Source of the DNA: Diphasiastrum complanatum
Lineage: Eukaryota > Streptophyta > Lycopodiopsida > Lycopodiales > Lycopodiaceae
Reading direction: 5' to 3'
Assembly: GCA_029204225.1 (NCBI GenBank)
Contig: CM055097.1
Location: forward strand, 63,609,662 to 63,673,661
Length of the DNA: 64,000 nucleotides
Shown: in pieces, positions 1-10,563 of the stretch
How the letters are laid out: each line of letters begins with the position of its first letter
Numbering within the stretch: the stretch's first letter is position 1
Made by a program: the position numbers and the translations under genes
Notes under the pieces: model-generated
The model's input: the letters and a program-made list of their open reading frames with translations, nothing else
Databases searched by the model: none
Told to the model about the DNA's origin: nothing

Positions 1-1464
1 CGATGCAAGTTTGAATCAATCAAACTAATATTAGTGTCTTCAATCGCGATTTTATCTGATCTATGTACTAATAGAACAGTATTTGTTATGATTGAATACG
101 CATGCAAAAATTATATGCGAAAGTATGAGGATGACAATTCTTGAGCTTGAAGAAAGGCAGCTAGAGTATTTCGCGAACTGTTCGAGATAGTTTCGCGACA
201 GGTGAGCTTGATCTTTCGAGCTTTAACAAGAAAGCCACGAGCTTCCACAAGACACTGTTTCGCGAATGTAAGATTCAGCATGCCCAAATAACCGGAATCG
301 TTGGATTTGGATCCAAAACGATCGATGCTCACGAGGAGCAGCTTGGGGAGCAACGTGGGCCATCGAATCTAGGCAGTCCATTGGATGGGCTTGGAAGAGG
401 GCCTTGAAGAATGAAGGGCAAATTAGTCTTCATTCTCATTAAAAAATGTCATTCTGAAATTGATTGAAGGGACTCAAAGTTCAAAGTGGACTTCACTTCA
501 TTAAGAATCTTCATATTGAAGAACCAGTTCATTTTTGCAAGGAATTATTTGGAAGGACCTATCTTTGGCTAGAGGGCATCTATTTTGGCCATCCTTGAGC
601 CAAAATGACCCCTGGAGTTGGCTACTCAGAGCCAGTGGACAGAACAATGTCATAGAATAGGAAGAAATTATTTCAAGGAGTTTTCATCACCATTTCATCG
701 AGCGGAGTGCAGGTGACCTAGTGATGGGCTACATTTGCCGATTGGGTACTGTAGGGCCAAATTTGAGCAATTTTGGAAGTAGTAAATGCGGTATGGGAGC
801 GAATGATAGCATATTTGTGTGGATAAACCTAGTGTTGGCCACAAAAGTGTAGTTTGGCAGCGTGACTAACATTTTGGGGGTCACGGGTGATGGAAATGTG
901 AGGTGGTGCTAGTTGGACGCCACTGGCAAGGTAGCGAACTTGCATTGGACGATTTGTGTGTGGGACACATAGAGGATGAAGAACCGATCAATGATCACAC
1001 TTTGGATGCTCTTGGAGAGTAGTAAGTGTGATGATTTTACATTGTTGCAGTCATAAGTCATTTTGATCAATTCAAATTAGTTGTGGACAGTGTATCAGGT
1101 TTGTCATCAGGGAGATACACTTCAACTGCCAGTTTGGGTAAGTCAAGTCAATTTGTCGTATCAATATTGCATCAGGGATGCAGATTCTAGTGATGACATG
1201 GTACAAATCATTTGGTTTGGGCCATGGAAGATCTCACAGGTTTACTTGGAGGGATATTGGCATGCATGATCATGTGAGGGACTTGATGATGGCTTTGGAG
1301 TTCACATCTCAATGGTTTGGAATCATTTACAGGAGCAAGAGCTAGCTTGGGGGAATGCAAGTGGGCACTATAGGGTAGATGCTCAGATCTTCAATATCAG
1401 GTGTGGTATTGGTGTGGGCTCAACTGATACCACTTTGTGGAATGTGATGAAATGTAAATTATCA
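1..1464. other. No gene seen; probable untranslated leader of a minus-strand copia element
   Basis: Short open frames in both strands show no motif I recognise. The stretch lies directly 3' (on the minus strand) of a primer-binding site at 1465-1476, so it is inferred to be the leader and internal start of a retrotransposon that runs off the left edge. G-rich text around 700-1000 has no visible repeat structure. Confidence 0.4.
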
Positions 1465-1476
1465 ACTCTGATACCA
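1465..1476 (-). other. Copia primer-binding site (initiator tRNA-Met type)
   Basis: The minus strand reads TGGTATCAGAGT, one base from the canonical plant copia site TGGTATCAGAGC. It lies 4 bases from the LTR end at 1481, the expected place. It marks the LTR at 1481-2440 as a 5' LTR for DNA to its left, although the same LTR also has a polypurine tract on its right side. Confidence 0.7.
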
Positions 1477-1480
1477 CATC

Positions 1481-2440
1481 TGTTGACGTTTTGGGTTGAT
1501 GTCAACTGATGAAACAAATTTTTTTAATAACAGGATCATGGATTACTTAGAGAATGGAGTTTATGAGCTGTTCTTTAGTGTTGAATCAGATTATTAGTGT
1601 AGGAGTCTTAGATTGACGTGAAAGAGAGATTGCAAAAAAATGATTAGGCATTTGAGACAGCCATGCAATCCTCTAATACTAATAATCTGGTATGAAGAGA
1701 ATGTAGAATCAATTTAGGCTCTCTCTATGATCACTAAATCTAAGGAGTCAACTACTGAAAGACCCGTTCTGGTCGTTTGATCTCTGTTTGATAACTTATG
1801 ACTTGTTATGACAAGAGTAATAATCTCTAATATCTTCAATCGCTCATTTACATTTATAGCAGCTGGAAGGTCTTGCATTATTCTAGTTTTACATTTACAA
1901 GATTGCTTAATAGCAGATTAATTGCCTAATTAGACATTTGTTATTGGAGCGTGAAGATGTAGACAATCTGTACATGGAATATTGTGTATTTGCAGAGTGT
2001 CACCTGTGTAGTATCCCCCGTATAAAACTACAGTGTCGGGTTTTTCGCCTTTTGTTGCCTATCAGAAACTGCATGTAAAAATGTAGTGTCGCATTTTGTT
2101 CTAATTGTCGCCTATCAAAAATTGCATGTAAAAATGCAGTGTCGCATTTTTCGCAAAAAGTGTCACTTTTCTGGAAGTGCCTAAATGGCACAAAAATAAA
2201 TTTAATGAGTGTCGCTCAACACTTAGTTGCAAATTGAGGTAAAAAGAAGCGACAATGTCGGGTGTCAGGTTTTTTGCCTGTGGAAAAACCTGAATAAAAA
2301 TGTAGACTGTGACAACAATCAGTTCAAATATGCAGACTGTTAAAAATAGTTCATTTTCTGTAGGTTTCATTTGAGAGAGTAAAAATCAGATAAGGAAGAA
2401 GGGCTGTTGGGATGAGTAGGAGGTAGATTAAACTCCAACA
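1481..2440 (-). repeat. LTR, family A, about 960 bp
   Basis: Termini are TGTTG...CAACA in the plus-strand text, bordered by a PBS (1465-1476) on one side and a polypurine tract (2441-2455) on the other. A diverged copy lies at 13425-14397 and a short piece at about 56752-57000. Between about 2000 and 2280 it holds several TGTCGC/TTTTTCGC words, for example near 2085, 2140 and 2210. On the minus strand it is the 3' LTR of copia-1. Confidence 0.75.
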
Positions 2441-2455
2441 CTCCCCCTTAAGCTA
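2441..2455 (-). other. Polypurine tract of copia-1
   Basis: The minus strand reads TAGCTTAAGGGGGAG and is followed at once by the LTR start TGTTGGAG. This is the plus-strand priming site of copia-1 and fixes that element's 3' end and its orientation. Confidence 0.75.
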
Positions 2456-2459
2456 ACTG

Positions 2460-3160
2460 CTATGAATCTGAACTGCAATTGAGATTTATCATATCTACTA
2501 AGGTAGAATGTTTATCTCTAGATAATGGCTTTGCCAAAATATCAGCCAACATACTGTTTGTATGACAAGAACTTAGTACACCATCTTGGTTTTGAACTTT
2601 CTCTCTAAGAAAATGGAACTGAACTTCTACGTTTTTAGTTCTAGCATGAGTACATGGGTCCAGAGATAGAGCTATGCAGCTATGATTGTCACACTGGAGA
2701 TTGTTGGACAGATATGTAGAAATTGTAGATCCTGCAACAGCCTCCTTAGCCAAATGATCTCCTTCACTGCTGATGTAGCTGCAACGTATTTGGATTCTAT
2801 AGAGGACAACGAAATGCATTCCTACTTTCTGCTGTTCCATGAAATGGGTCCTCCTGCAAGGAAACAAATATAACCTGATGTGGATTTTCTAGTATCCACG
2901 TCTCTTGCCCAATCGGAATCTGAATAGGTAGTCAGTGTGAGTGTAGCTTCTGTATTTTCATTGTAACTCAAGGAATAGTGCTTTGAGGCTTGAATGTACT
3001 TCAGAACTCTTTGCATGACTTTCCAGTGTTGTAGGCCTGGATTGGACATGAATTGCAACAGTGTGCTTACAACATATGCAAGATCAAGTTGTGTGCAGAT
3101 CATAGAGTACATGATAGAACCTATGACTGACTGATAGAAGTACTTGCACATTTTTTGCTG
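2460..3160 (-). pseudogene. copia-1 RNase H region
   Basis: Read leftwards from about 3160, the frames show the end of RT (PDLAY-like TQLDLAYVVSTLLQFM), the RNase H start with YSDSDWARD, then GGPISWNSRK, and finally CDNHSCIALSLDP, ARTKNVEVQFHFLREKV and LADILAKPL, the classic copia tail. At least one frameshift splits it near 2850. The frame ends just before the polypurine tract, as in complete elements. It would remove RNA from the RNA-DNA hybrid during reverse transcription, but here it is broken. Confidence 0.85.
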
Positions 3161-3956
3161 ATCTGCCTTTGTTATGGGGCACGTCTTTGGATAGCTTGTA
3201 TCCTGAATCCATAGGAGTATCTATGGGTTTGCAATCCTCCATGTTGTATTTGCGAAGTACACTGATTAGGTAAGATTGTTGACTTATGATGATCCTTCTG
3301 CTTGTGCGATCTCTGGAAATCTCCATTCCAAGTAGGTAAGGGACTGGGCCCAAATCAGTCATCTCGAACTCTGATGAGAGTAAAGATTTGGTTTCTAGTA
3401 GTAACTGATTTGAATTGCTGATTATTAGGGAATCATCAATGTATAGTGCTATTATGACATAGCTTGGCCCTTTTCATTTTAGATATACAGGAGGTAAGTC
3501 ATGTTGCAATAAGAAACAATTTATTCTATCATACCAGGCCCTCGGAGCTTGCTTCAGATCGTATAATGCCTTATGCAATTTACATAATAGATGCTCCTTG
3601 CCTTGAAGGATGTAACCTTCTGGTTGATAGATGAACACATCTTCTTGTATATATCTGTGTAGGAATGTCGTTTGGATGTCCATCTAGTGAATGTCCAGAT
3701 CTTCTGCAGCAACTATAGCCAATAAGGTACGAATAGACTGATGCTTTACCACCGGACTAAAGGTCTCAATGTAGTCTATCCCATATACTTGTTCAAATCC
3801 TTTAACCACCAGTCTACCTTTCCATTTGGATATTGATCCATCTGGTTTAAGCTTTAACTTGAAGATCCATTTGGAGTCAATTGGTTTTACACATGTAGGA
3901 GGATTGACAATACTCCAGGTCTTGTTCTTCATTAGAGGCTGATACTCAACATCCAT
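3161..3956 (-). pseudogene. copia-1 reverse transcriptase
   Basis: Motifs in order on the minus strand: PIDSKWIFKLKLKPDGSI, KGRLVVKGFEQ, ETFSPVVKHQSIRTLLA, DIQTTFLHRYIQEDVFIYQP, CKLHKALYDLKQAPRAWYDR, the catalytic YIDD at 3432-3443, then LGMEISRDR. These are the conserved blocks of copia RT. A stop separates the ETFSPV block from the next block near 3684, and there are shifts near 3474 and 3362. It is the only RT in the window that still has its YxDD core, so this family could once have been autonomous. Confidence 0.87.
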
Positions 3957-3965
3957 GGCAACTTT

Positions 3966-5000
3966 TTATTTGTATGCATAGGGCATTGACAGGGCTTCTG
4001 CTATGGTGGCGGGTTCGTCATGACTGATGAAAGCCTGAGGGATGAAGTGATCAGGTTGTTGTCGTTGTCTTACAGACCTTCGAACTACAGGTGCTTGAGC
4101 AGACGATTCTCCTTGGTGAATAACTGGGATCGTAGCTTCTTGCGGTTGAACAATCATGGGGCTAGGCCCATTGACGGTAAGTGGAGCTGTTGGTATGAAC
4201 TCCCTTGTTTGAACAGTTGTAGGTCGTTGCCTATCGATGGAGGGTGGAGCTGCTATGGCATGCTCTTGCATTGGTTGCCTCTGCTTGAAATCGTAATACT
4301 TGTCTTCAAGAAAGACGATGTCATGACTAACTGAGATATGGCTCGTAACAACATCGTATACACAATATGCTTTGTGTGATGTTGAATAGCCGATGAAGAT
4401 ATTTTTACAGCTTACTGGGTCCAGCTTCTTCCTCAGATCAGACGATACTTGTGCATAGCAGAGACAACCAAAAACACGTAGGTGTTTCAAACTTGGTTTG
4501 TGGCCGTAGTAGGCTTCAAACAATGTCTTGAAATCAACTACTTTAATGCTAGAGTAATTTTGCATATAACAGGCTGTAGAGATCGCTTCTACATAAAAGG
4601 TTTGAGGCAAATGCGCATTGACTGTCATGGATCATGCAACTTCCAATAGTATGTGGTTCTTCCATTCAGCTACTCCATTCTATTGTGGAGTGTAGCTCGT
4701 AGTAAACTGATGGTGCACGCCACATGAAGATAGGTAGTCCTTCATTTCGTTTGATAAGTACTCTCCCCTTGAATCAGACCGTAGGGCCTTGATTCTCTGA
4801 CCAGCCTGATTCTCAGCATATTGCTTGAATTTTTTAAGCTATTAAATGCATCTGACTTGTTCTTTATGAACATGACTCTAGTAAATTGGGAGTAGTCATC
4901 AATGAATGTAATGAAATATAGAACTTGACCTAATGAAGGTATGCTCATAGGACCACATAAGTCATTGTGTATCAGTGACAAAATGGACTTCGCCCTTTTG
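3966..5000 (-). pseudogene. copia-1 integrase
   Basis: Near 4742-4981 the minus strand gives LIHNDLCGPM and FITFIDDYSQFTRV, the start of the integrase core with its first catalytic Asp. Near 4760 the DNGGEY block is degenerate (DSRGEY), and TSYTPQ...NGVAEWKN at about 4650-4700 contains a stop. The frame 3966-4628 is the integrase tail: LRVFGCLCYAQV, NIFIGYSTSHKAY and VSHDIVFLED, then a charged linker to RT. Frameshifts and stops make it non-functional. Confidence 0.82.
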
Positions 5001-5870
5001 GCTTGTCCTCTTGGAAATCTAGTTCTAGGTTGTTTTCCTAGTAAGCAATTTTCATAGACAGACTAATTAGCTATAGTAACAGCGTTCATATTCATGTCCT
5101 TGGCCATTTTGTTATGATGGATATACAAAATTGAATGCATGTTTAGATGACCTAGTCTTTGCATATGAACAACTCACAGAAAGTGAAATCATGAGTCAAT
5201 ATATACAAATTTCCTTCTCTGTAAGCAGAAAGGATTTCTTTTGAATTTTCATCTAAAATAGTACATCGGCTGGCAGTGAACATGGCTCTATAAACCTGAT
5301 CTGTGATCTTGCTAATAGACAATAGGTTCTTTGTTAACTTGGGTACATAAAGTACACCATTAAGCTGCCTAGTGATGCCATCAAAGAATTGTGGTCAAAT
5401 TGAGCCTTGGCCTTCGACTTGATGTGAACTGGAGTCACCAAAGAAGACATACTTTGATTCTGTAGCTGTGAGTGTAGAGAAGAGGTCTTTGCATGGTGTC
5501 ATGTGCTGAGAAGCACATGAATCAAAATACCATTGATGGGCATCTCTACTAGGTTGATCTTGCACCATCAGTGCTTTATCATCATCTTGCGAACTTCTGA
5601 CTGTGCCAGAGTTGCCTTCTTGCTGCTACTGCATCCTTTTCCTTGCTTTATTGTGCTTGAGGATACAACAATCTTTGATGGTGTGGTCAGTTCTTTTGCA
5701 GTATCTGCAAAATAGCTTGGTCTTGGATGATGATTGATTGTGCTACTGCTGTTGTGGTTGCGATGCTACAGGCTGTTCTGCCTTTGTCTTCTTATCTTTG
5801 AAGCCATTCTTCTTCTTGGAATGCTGCTTGTTTGAGTAGAGTGCCATGGATTTGGTACTCATTGTCGTAG
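5001..5870 (-). pseudogene. copia-1 gag end, protease and pre-integrase
   Basis: A CCHC knuckle CRYCKRTDHTIKDC lies at 5668-5709. The protease start reads WYFDSCASQHMTPCKD, with the catalytic Asp codon at 5521-5523; the usual DSG is changed to DSC. The pre-integrase block GVLYVPKLTKNLLSISKI follows near 5320-5370. Several stops occur between 5000 and 5200. Gag upstream of the knuckle is cut off at about 5908, where the LTR arm of copia-2 begins. Confidence 0.78.
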
Positions 5871-5907
5871 ACAAGCTTTTTCTCCTAACTTCTTTTTGCA
5901 ATAGACT

Positions 5908-6220
5908 TGTGACATTGGCAATTTCTAGTTTTCCTTCTAATTTCTACATTTGTCTTGAGTTTTTATGATTGGAATGCTTTAGTATGCAAGTGTACTTCAG
6001 TATCTATTTATAGTCCATACTGGTACTGTCCTCCACACGTGTGAGGCTGCTCTTCATAGTTTTTAATCATTTGATCCATTGCTCTTGCTAAAATCATAGT
6101 GTAATGCATCTAGATCAAGATCTAACACATAGAACTTGATAGATCATTGGATTTGGCAGTCAATAACTCTTAATGATTGTTTTGTACAATCATAATTGTT
6201 CTTTTTTTTGAAAATTGACA
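5908..6220 (+). repeat. LTR-like arm preceding the copia-2 PBS
   Basis: It starts TGTGACATTGG and ends TTGACA immediately before the PBS at 6221, so it occupies the place of the copia-2 5' LTR. Bases 5908-6176 recur in inverse orientation at 10297-10563 with about 90% identity by eye. It contains the palindrome CACACGTGTG at 6034-6043. It does not match the sequence that follows the copia-2 polypurine tract at 9807, so the two ends of copia-2 are unequal. Confidence 0.65.
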
Positions 6221-6232
6221 TGGTATCAGAGC
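6221..6232 (+). other. Copia-2 primer-binding site
   Basis: TGGTATCAGAGC is an exact match to the plant copia initiator-tRNA-Met primer site, directly 3' of an LTR-like end in CA. Confidence 0.85.
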
Positions 6233-6812
6233 CAAGTATAAAAGTGATCTAATGATTAATAAATCTTGTGAAATCATTGACAATGTGTTGTTTTTGAACT
6301 TTACTTGAGTGGGAGAGTTGAAGAAGAGAGGTACCTTTAATAATTTTAGCCAATATAAATTTGTGGGTGGCTGATGTACTGTCCACACATGTGAAACCAT
6401 ACAACTACCTTCAAATCAACTTCCTTTAGTGTTTTTGGTCCAAAAATGTGCATACTAGTCCAAAATTCAAGGTTTTTGGTGCATTGTCTAGATCTAGTTC
6501 AATCCTTTGAATGCTAATGATCAGATAGAGATTTGAGTTATTGAAGCAATTCATTTTGAAGTAGTAGATCAGATCTATAGGGCTGATTTATTCAGATTTA
6601 ATGTGTGTGTGAAATATTAAGCAAAATTGTACTAGAATCAATTTTTTTGAAGAAGTGATTTGCTAGGATATTTGAAGTAGATCTATTACACCATCATCCA
6701 AGTTGAACTAGGTTGATTGGCCGAGATTAGAAGCTTCTTAGAAAGCTAGAAATCTATCTTAGATCACTCATTATCAAGAGATCTTTGTGCATCTCATAGG
6801 CATTCATTCGTA
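6233..6812 (+). other. copia-2 untranslated leader
   Basis: There are 580 bases between the PBS and the gag ATG without a usable reading frame, rich in GATCT words. A leader of this length is normal for this group; copia-4 has about 785 bases. A CACACATGTG palindrome occurs at 6385-6394. Confidence 0.6.
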
Positions 6813-7612
6813 ATGTCATCCATGGGTGGATATTTGTTAGAATCTAGTGAGAAACTAACTTCCACAAACTATTCCATTTGGAAAGTGAGGACGGAATCAC
6901 TACTTGTGATCCACGACCTCTTTGATATTGTTTTAGGATTGAGGAAGAGCCTCAAGCTGCCCAAGAACAATTGAAATACAAGAAGAGGGCTGGATCAGCC
7001 TTACATTGCTTAAAGTTGAATATAAGCAATGACCTCTTGAAGGAGGTGACTTCTTGTGCCTCAACAAAAGAGGCTTGGGATTCATTAAAGAACATTAATG
7101 AATCCCACAACACTTCAAGAGTGCTTATGTTAAGAAACTTGATCTTGCAAGACATGAGGGGAAGTGGAGAAAATGGAAAAGAGTATGTCCTAAGGATAAA
7201 ATCTTTGAACAAAGAATTGGGACCTATAGGAGAGAAGATCCAAGATAATGGACTAGTACAAGTAACATTGAATGGATTAGGTGATAAGTTCTCTAATCTA
7301 GTTCAATACTATGCTATTCAAGACCAACTTCCATCAATAGATAAGTTTCATAATGTTCTTGTGGCCGAGGAGAGTAGGATTCTACACCTCAAGACAAGAA
7401 TGGGGTCTATGTCACTACATGGTGGTGATGAGAAAGCAAACTTCACATCAAAAGACAAGAAGAAAACTCATCCATTCAAGAAGTACCAAGGCAAGGAGGC
7501 CGAGGCCAAGGATGGAAGATCTACCTCCAAAGGGAAGCAAAAGAACAAAGCCAAGCTAAAGTGTTTCTTTTGTGGAAAGAAAGGACACTTTTCTTCCGAA
7601 TGCTATGCTTAG
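6813..7612 (+). pseudogene. copia-2 gag with CCHC knuckle
   Basis: The ATG at 6813 gives a start shared with the other copies (GGYLLESSEKL...NYSIWKVR). A small deletion near 6940 shifts the frame, which resumes at 6971 with KYKKRAGSALHCLKLN and runs to the knuckle CFFCGKKGHFSSEC at 7562-7603. Gag would form the particle and bind the RNA. The frame stops at 7610-7612, only two codons past the knuckle, and the protease DSGA motif that should follow is missing. Confidence 0.82.
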
Positions 7613-9022
7613 GATCATCTAAGAGGATAGATCTTGATAATGTTTTGTATGGTCTATCCACTACAAAAAACTTGCTTAGTGTTGGTCAACTAATGGACAA
7701 TGGACTATATGTACATTTCACGAATGGAGTATGTTCCATCTCGAGAAGTGATAAGTGCATAAGCTAGTGGCATTAAGCAAGAAAGGCTTTTTAAGTTGGA
7801 TGCTAATGTGGCCATTGAAAGTGTGAATATGGTTAGGGAGGAGTTGATTCAAGTGGAGCTTTGGCACAAAAGATTAGGCCATCCTAATATTCAATCAATG
7901 GAAACCATGGCATCAAAGGAGCTAGCTCTTGGCCTACCAAAATCATTCAAGAAGTGTGGCAAAGTGTGTGAGGCATGTGGCCTTGCAAAGTCACACAAGA
8001 CTTCCTACAAGAGATCTTTGACAAGATCTACTTCACCCTTGGATCTTATTCATCCAGATGTACATGCTTTTTCTCATAGTAATGGAGGTGCCTTAATGTA
8101 CGTGACTTTCATAGATGATTGTACTAGATTCACTTGGATTGAATTATTTTCTAAGAAAAGCCTTGTATATGAAGCTTTTGTAAAGTTTAAGTCTCTAGCA
8201 GAAAAACAACTTAGTTCTTGCATTAAAGTTCTAAGATGTGATAATGGAGGAGAATATATTTTCAACAAGATGAGAGACTTTTGTGAGATCAATGGCATTA
8301 AGAGAGAGCTTACTTGTTCCTACACCCCCCAACAAATTGGGGTGGCCGAGAGGAAAAATGGGAGCCTTTGTGAATGTGCAAAGTCTTTAAGACTTGATGC
8401 ATCTCTACCCATCTCTTTTTGGGGGGAGGCCATAACTTGTGCAAATTTCTTATGTAATAGGCTTCCTAATAGTGCTATTGGTGGGATCTCACCATTCCAA
8501 GCTTTGTTTGGCAATAAGCCCAATGTAAAAGACTTTAAAGTTTTTGGATGTATATGTTATGTCCACATTCCTTTGGAAACTAGAAGGAAAGAAGATGCAA
8601 CTTCCTTCAAAGGAATATTTGTAGGCTATAGAGAAAATAGCAAATGATATAGGATATTTGATCCTATTTCAAACAAAGTAAAAGTTAGCAAGGATGTCTT
8701 ATTTGATGAATCTCAAAGTTACAAGATGTCTCCAAATGCATCTAATCCGTTATGTGTTGAAGATCTTGCAAAATTTGAGGAGGAGCTCCTTGAAAATGAT
8801 CTTTTGGAAGATCAAGATCAAGAACCAAAGGGGCCAAGAAGATCCACAAGGAGCAAGGCCGAGCCTTCAAGGCTCACATACTTTGAGAAAGGGAAGCAAA
8901 AGAAAGACACAACTCCTTCTACCTCTTACTCTTTTCTAACCACAATGCTTGAAGAGCCATCATGTTATGAAGATGCAAGTAGATCACAAGTTTGGAGAGA
9001 TGCAATGTTTCTTCTAGGCTAA
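7613..9022 (+). pseudogene. copia-2 pre-integrase and integrase
   Basis: The pre-integrase block NVLYGLSTTKNLLSVGQL is followed by LWHKRLGHPNIQSM and CEACGLAKSHK (the HHCC zinc region). The integrase core has DLIHPDVHAF, YVTFIDDCTRFTWI and RCDNGGEY, and YTPQQIGVAERKN supplies the final Glu, so the DDE residues look intact. The tail VFGCICYVHIPLETRRK...FVGY has a stop at 8645. The frame ends at SQVWRDAM, the point just before RT in related elements. RT itself is absent. Confidence 0.85.
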
Positions 9023-9793
9023 ATTTGGCATTTACAATATGAATCATCGCATACACATAGAAAAAACTTTGCCAAAAGTTTCTAATGACTGTGATAAAGC
9101 ATCCTTTGAGGACATCACACTCTTTAGGAAGCTAATAGGCTCCTTTATTAATATGACAATCACTAGACCAGATTTGGGTTATGGTGTAAGCAAGCTAAGT
9201 CAATATATGCAAGGTCCCTTGATGCATCATTGGAAAAGTGCCAAGAGAGTACTTAGATATGTCTCTTCTACTAGATTTTTTGGCATTCTCTATCAAGGAT
9301 CTAACTTGCACTTAAGGGCATATTCGATTCAGATTTTGCAAGAGACAATATGGATAGGAGATCTATAAGTGCATTTGCCACTTTCCTTTGTGGAGGAGTG
9401 ATATCTTGGCTTTCCAAAAATCAAGATACAATCTCTCTATCCTTTGGTGAAGCCGAGTACAAGGCATTGACTTCAACAACCAAAGAACTCCTATGACTTT
9501 TGGTGGAACTACAAGTGCTAAAGGCCAAGGAGATCCCTTGCATCTATTATGACAATCAAGCTTCTCAACAAATTGCTACCAATTTGATCTTCTATGCTAG
9601 AACAAAGCATATTGAGATAGCTCATCACTTTGTGAGGGAGAAGGTGCAATCCAAGGAGGTACAACTTCATCATGTGCCATCATCCGAGTGCATAGCTGAT
9701 ATCTTAACCAAGCCTTTTGCTAAAGATTTATTTTGCAAGTTAAGAGATGCTCTTGGAATTGTACATAGATGTACATTAAACTTACCAAGTTAG
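9023..9793 (+). pseudogene. copia-2 RT tail and RNase H
   Basis: The text resumes with KFGIYNMNHRI, matching the end of RT (normally KFGM...TPM), then LFRKLIGSFINMTITRPDLGY and HHWKSAKRVLRYV. RNase H follows with ARDNMDRRS near 9340, WLSKNQDTISLS at 9409-9444, YYDNQASQQIATN, ARTKHIEIAHHFVREKV and IADILTKPFAKDLF. Shifts occur near 9350 and a stop near 9495. About 260 codons, including YxDD, are missing between 9020 and 9030. Confidence 0.83.
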
Positions 9794-9806
9794 AAGTGAG
9801 GAGGAG
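9791..9806 (+). other. copia-2 polypurine tract
   Basis: The purine-rich run TAGAAGTGAGGAGGAG precedes TGTTAAAG at 9807. Copia-4 has the same arrangement (GAGGAGGAG then TGTTAAAA), which supports the boundary. Confidence 0.75.
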
Positions 9807-10296
9807 TGTTAAAGATGTCACTTCCAACTTGATGTACTTGGTTAATCTTGAGATAATTGATCTTGATAGGGTCTCGCACATCTGGAGCTTGTTCCCACGT
9901 GTGAAAGGATGTACATAACTTAATTTTATAAACTTAGATTGATTTTAGTTAGATCTACACAACTGTGAAATTGACCTTTGAGTAGAATCTAGAAAAAAGT
10001 CATTTTGGTCAAACTTTATGTGCAACATATCCAACTATGTTCCTATACGTAAACATAGGCTATAAACTGGTAGATATCCATAATCCCCATATGTTACTCA
10101 CATAACTCATTGAGAATCTTGCAACTCACCTACAAACAAACTCTATTTCTCATGAGTAAATAACATATTTGGGAAATCTCTAAAGTGGGTAGTTCCAAAT
10201 CACAAGTTTTCCGACCATCTAACTCTTATTAACAAAAAAAATTTCAACCAATTAGTCTACTTCAAATCTTAGTGTACAAACCAAGATTAGGGTAGT
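9807..10296 (+). repeat. copia-2 3' LTR, truncated
   Basis: It begins TGTTAAAG after the polypurine tract and carries CCACGTGTG at 9895-9903. No matching 5' copy is found left of the PBS. It is cut at about 10297, where an inverse copy of the 5908-6176 arm begins. The right end is therefore a breakpoint and not a true LTR end. Confidence 0.55.
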
Positions 10297-10563
10297 CATT
10301 AAGAGTTATTGATTGTTTAATCCAATGATCTATCAAGTTCTATGTGTTAGATCTTGATCTAGATGCATTACACTATAATTTTAGCAAGAGCAATGGATCA
10401 AATGATTAAAAACTATGAAGAGCAGCCTCACATGTGTGGAAGACTATACCAGTAAAGACTGAAAATAGAGAGTGAAGAACATTTGCATACTAAAGCATTC
10501 CAATCATAAAAACTCAAGACAAATGTGGAAATTACAAGGAAACTAGAAATTGCCAATGTCACA
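10297..10563 (-). repeat. Inverted copy of the 5908-6176 LTR arm
   Basis: The reverse complement starts TGTGACATTGGC and matches 5908-6176 across about 268 bases at about 90% identity by eye, with scattered substitutions. In this copy the CACACGTGTG palindrome reads CACATGTGTG (10429-10438), consistent with CpG decay. It may be a solo LTR inserted in reverse or the result of an inversion. Confidence 0.75.

Noticed and set aside
4020-4334. Plus-strand frame of 104 codons
   Set aside because: It lies antisense to the copia-1 integrase tail, whose minus-strand translation has clear motifs.
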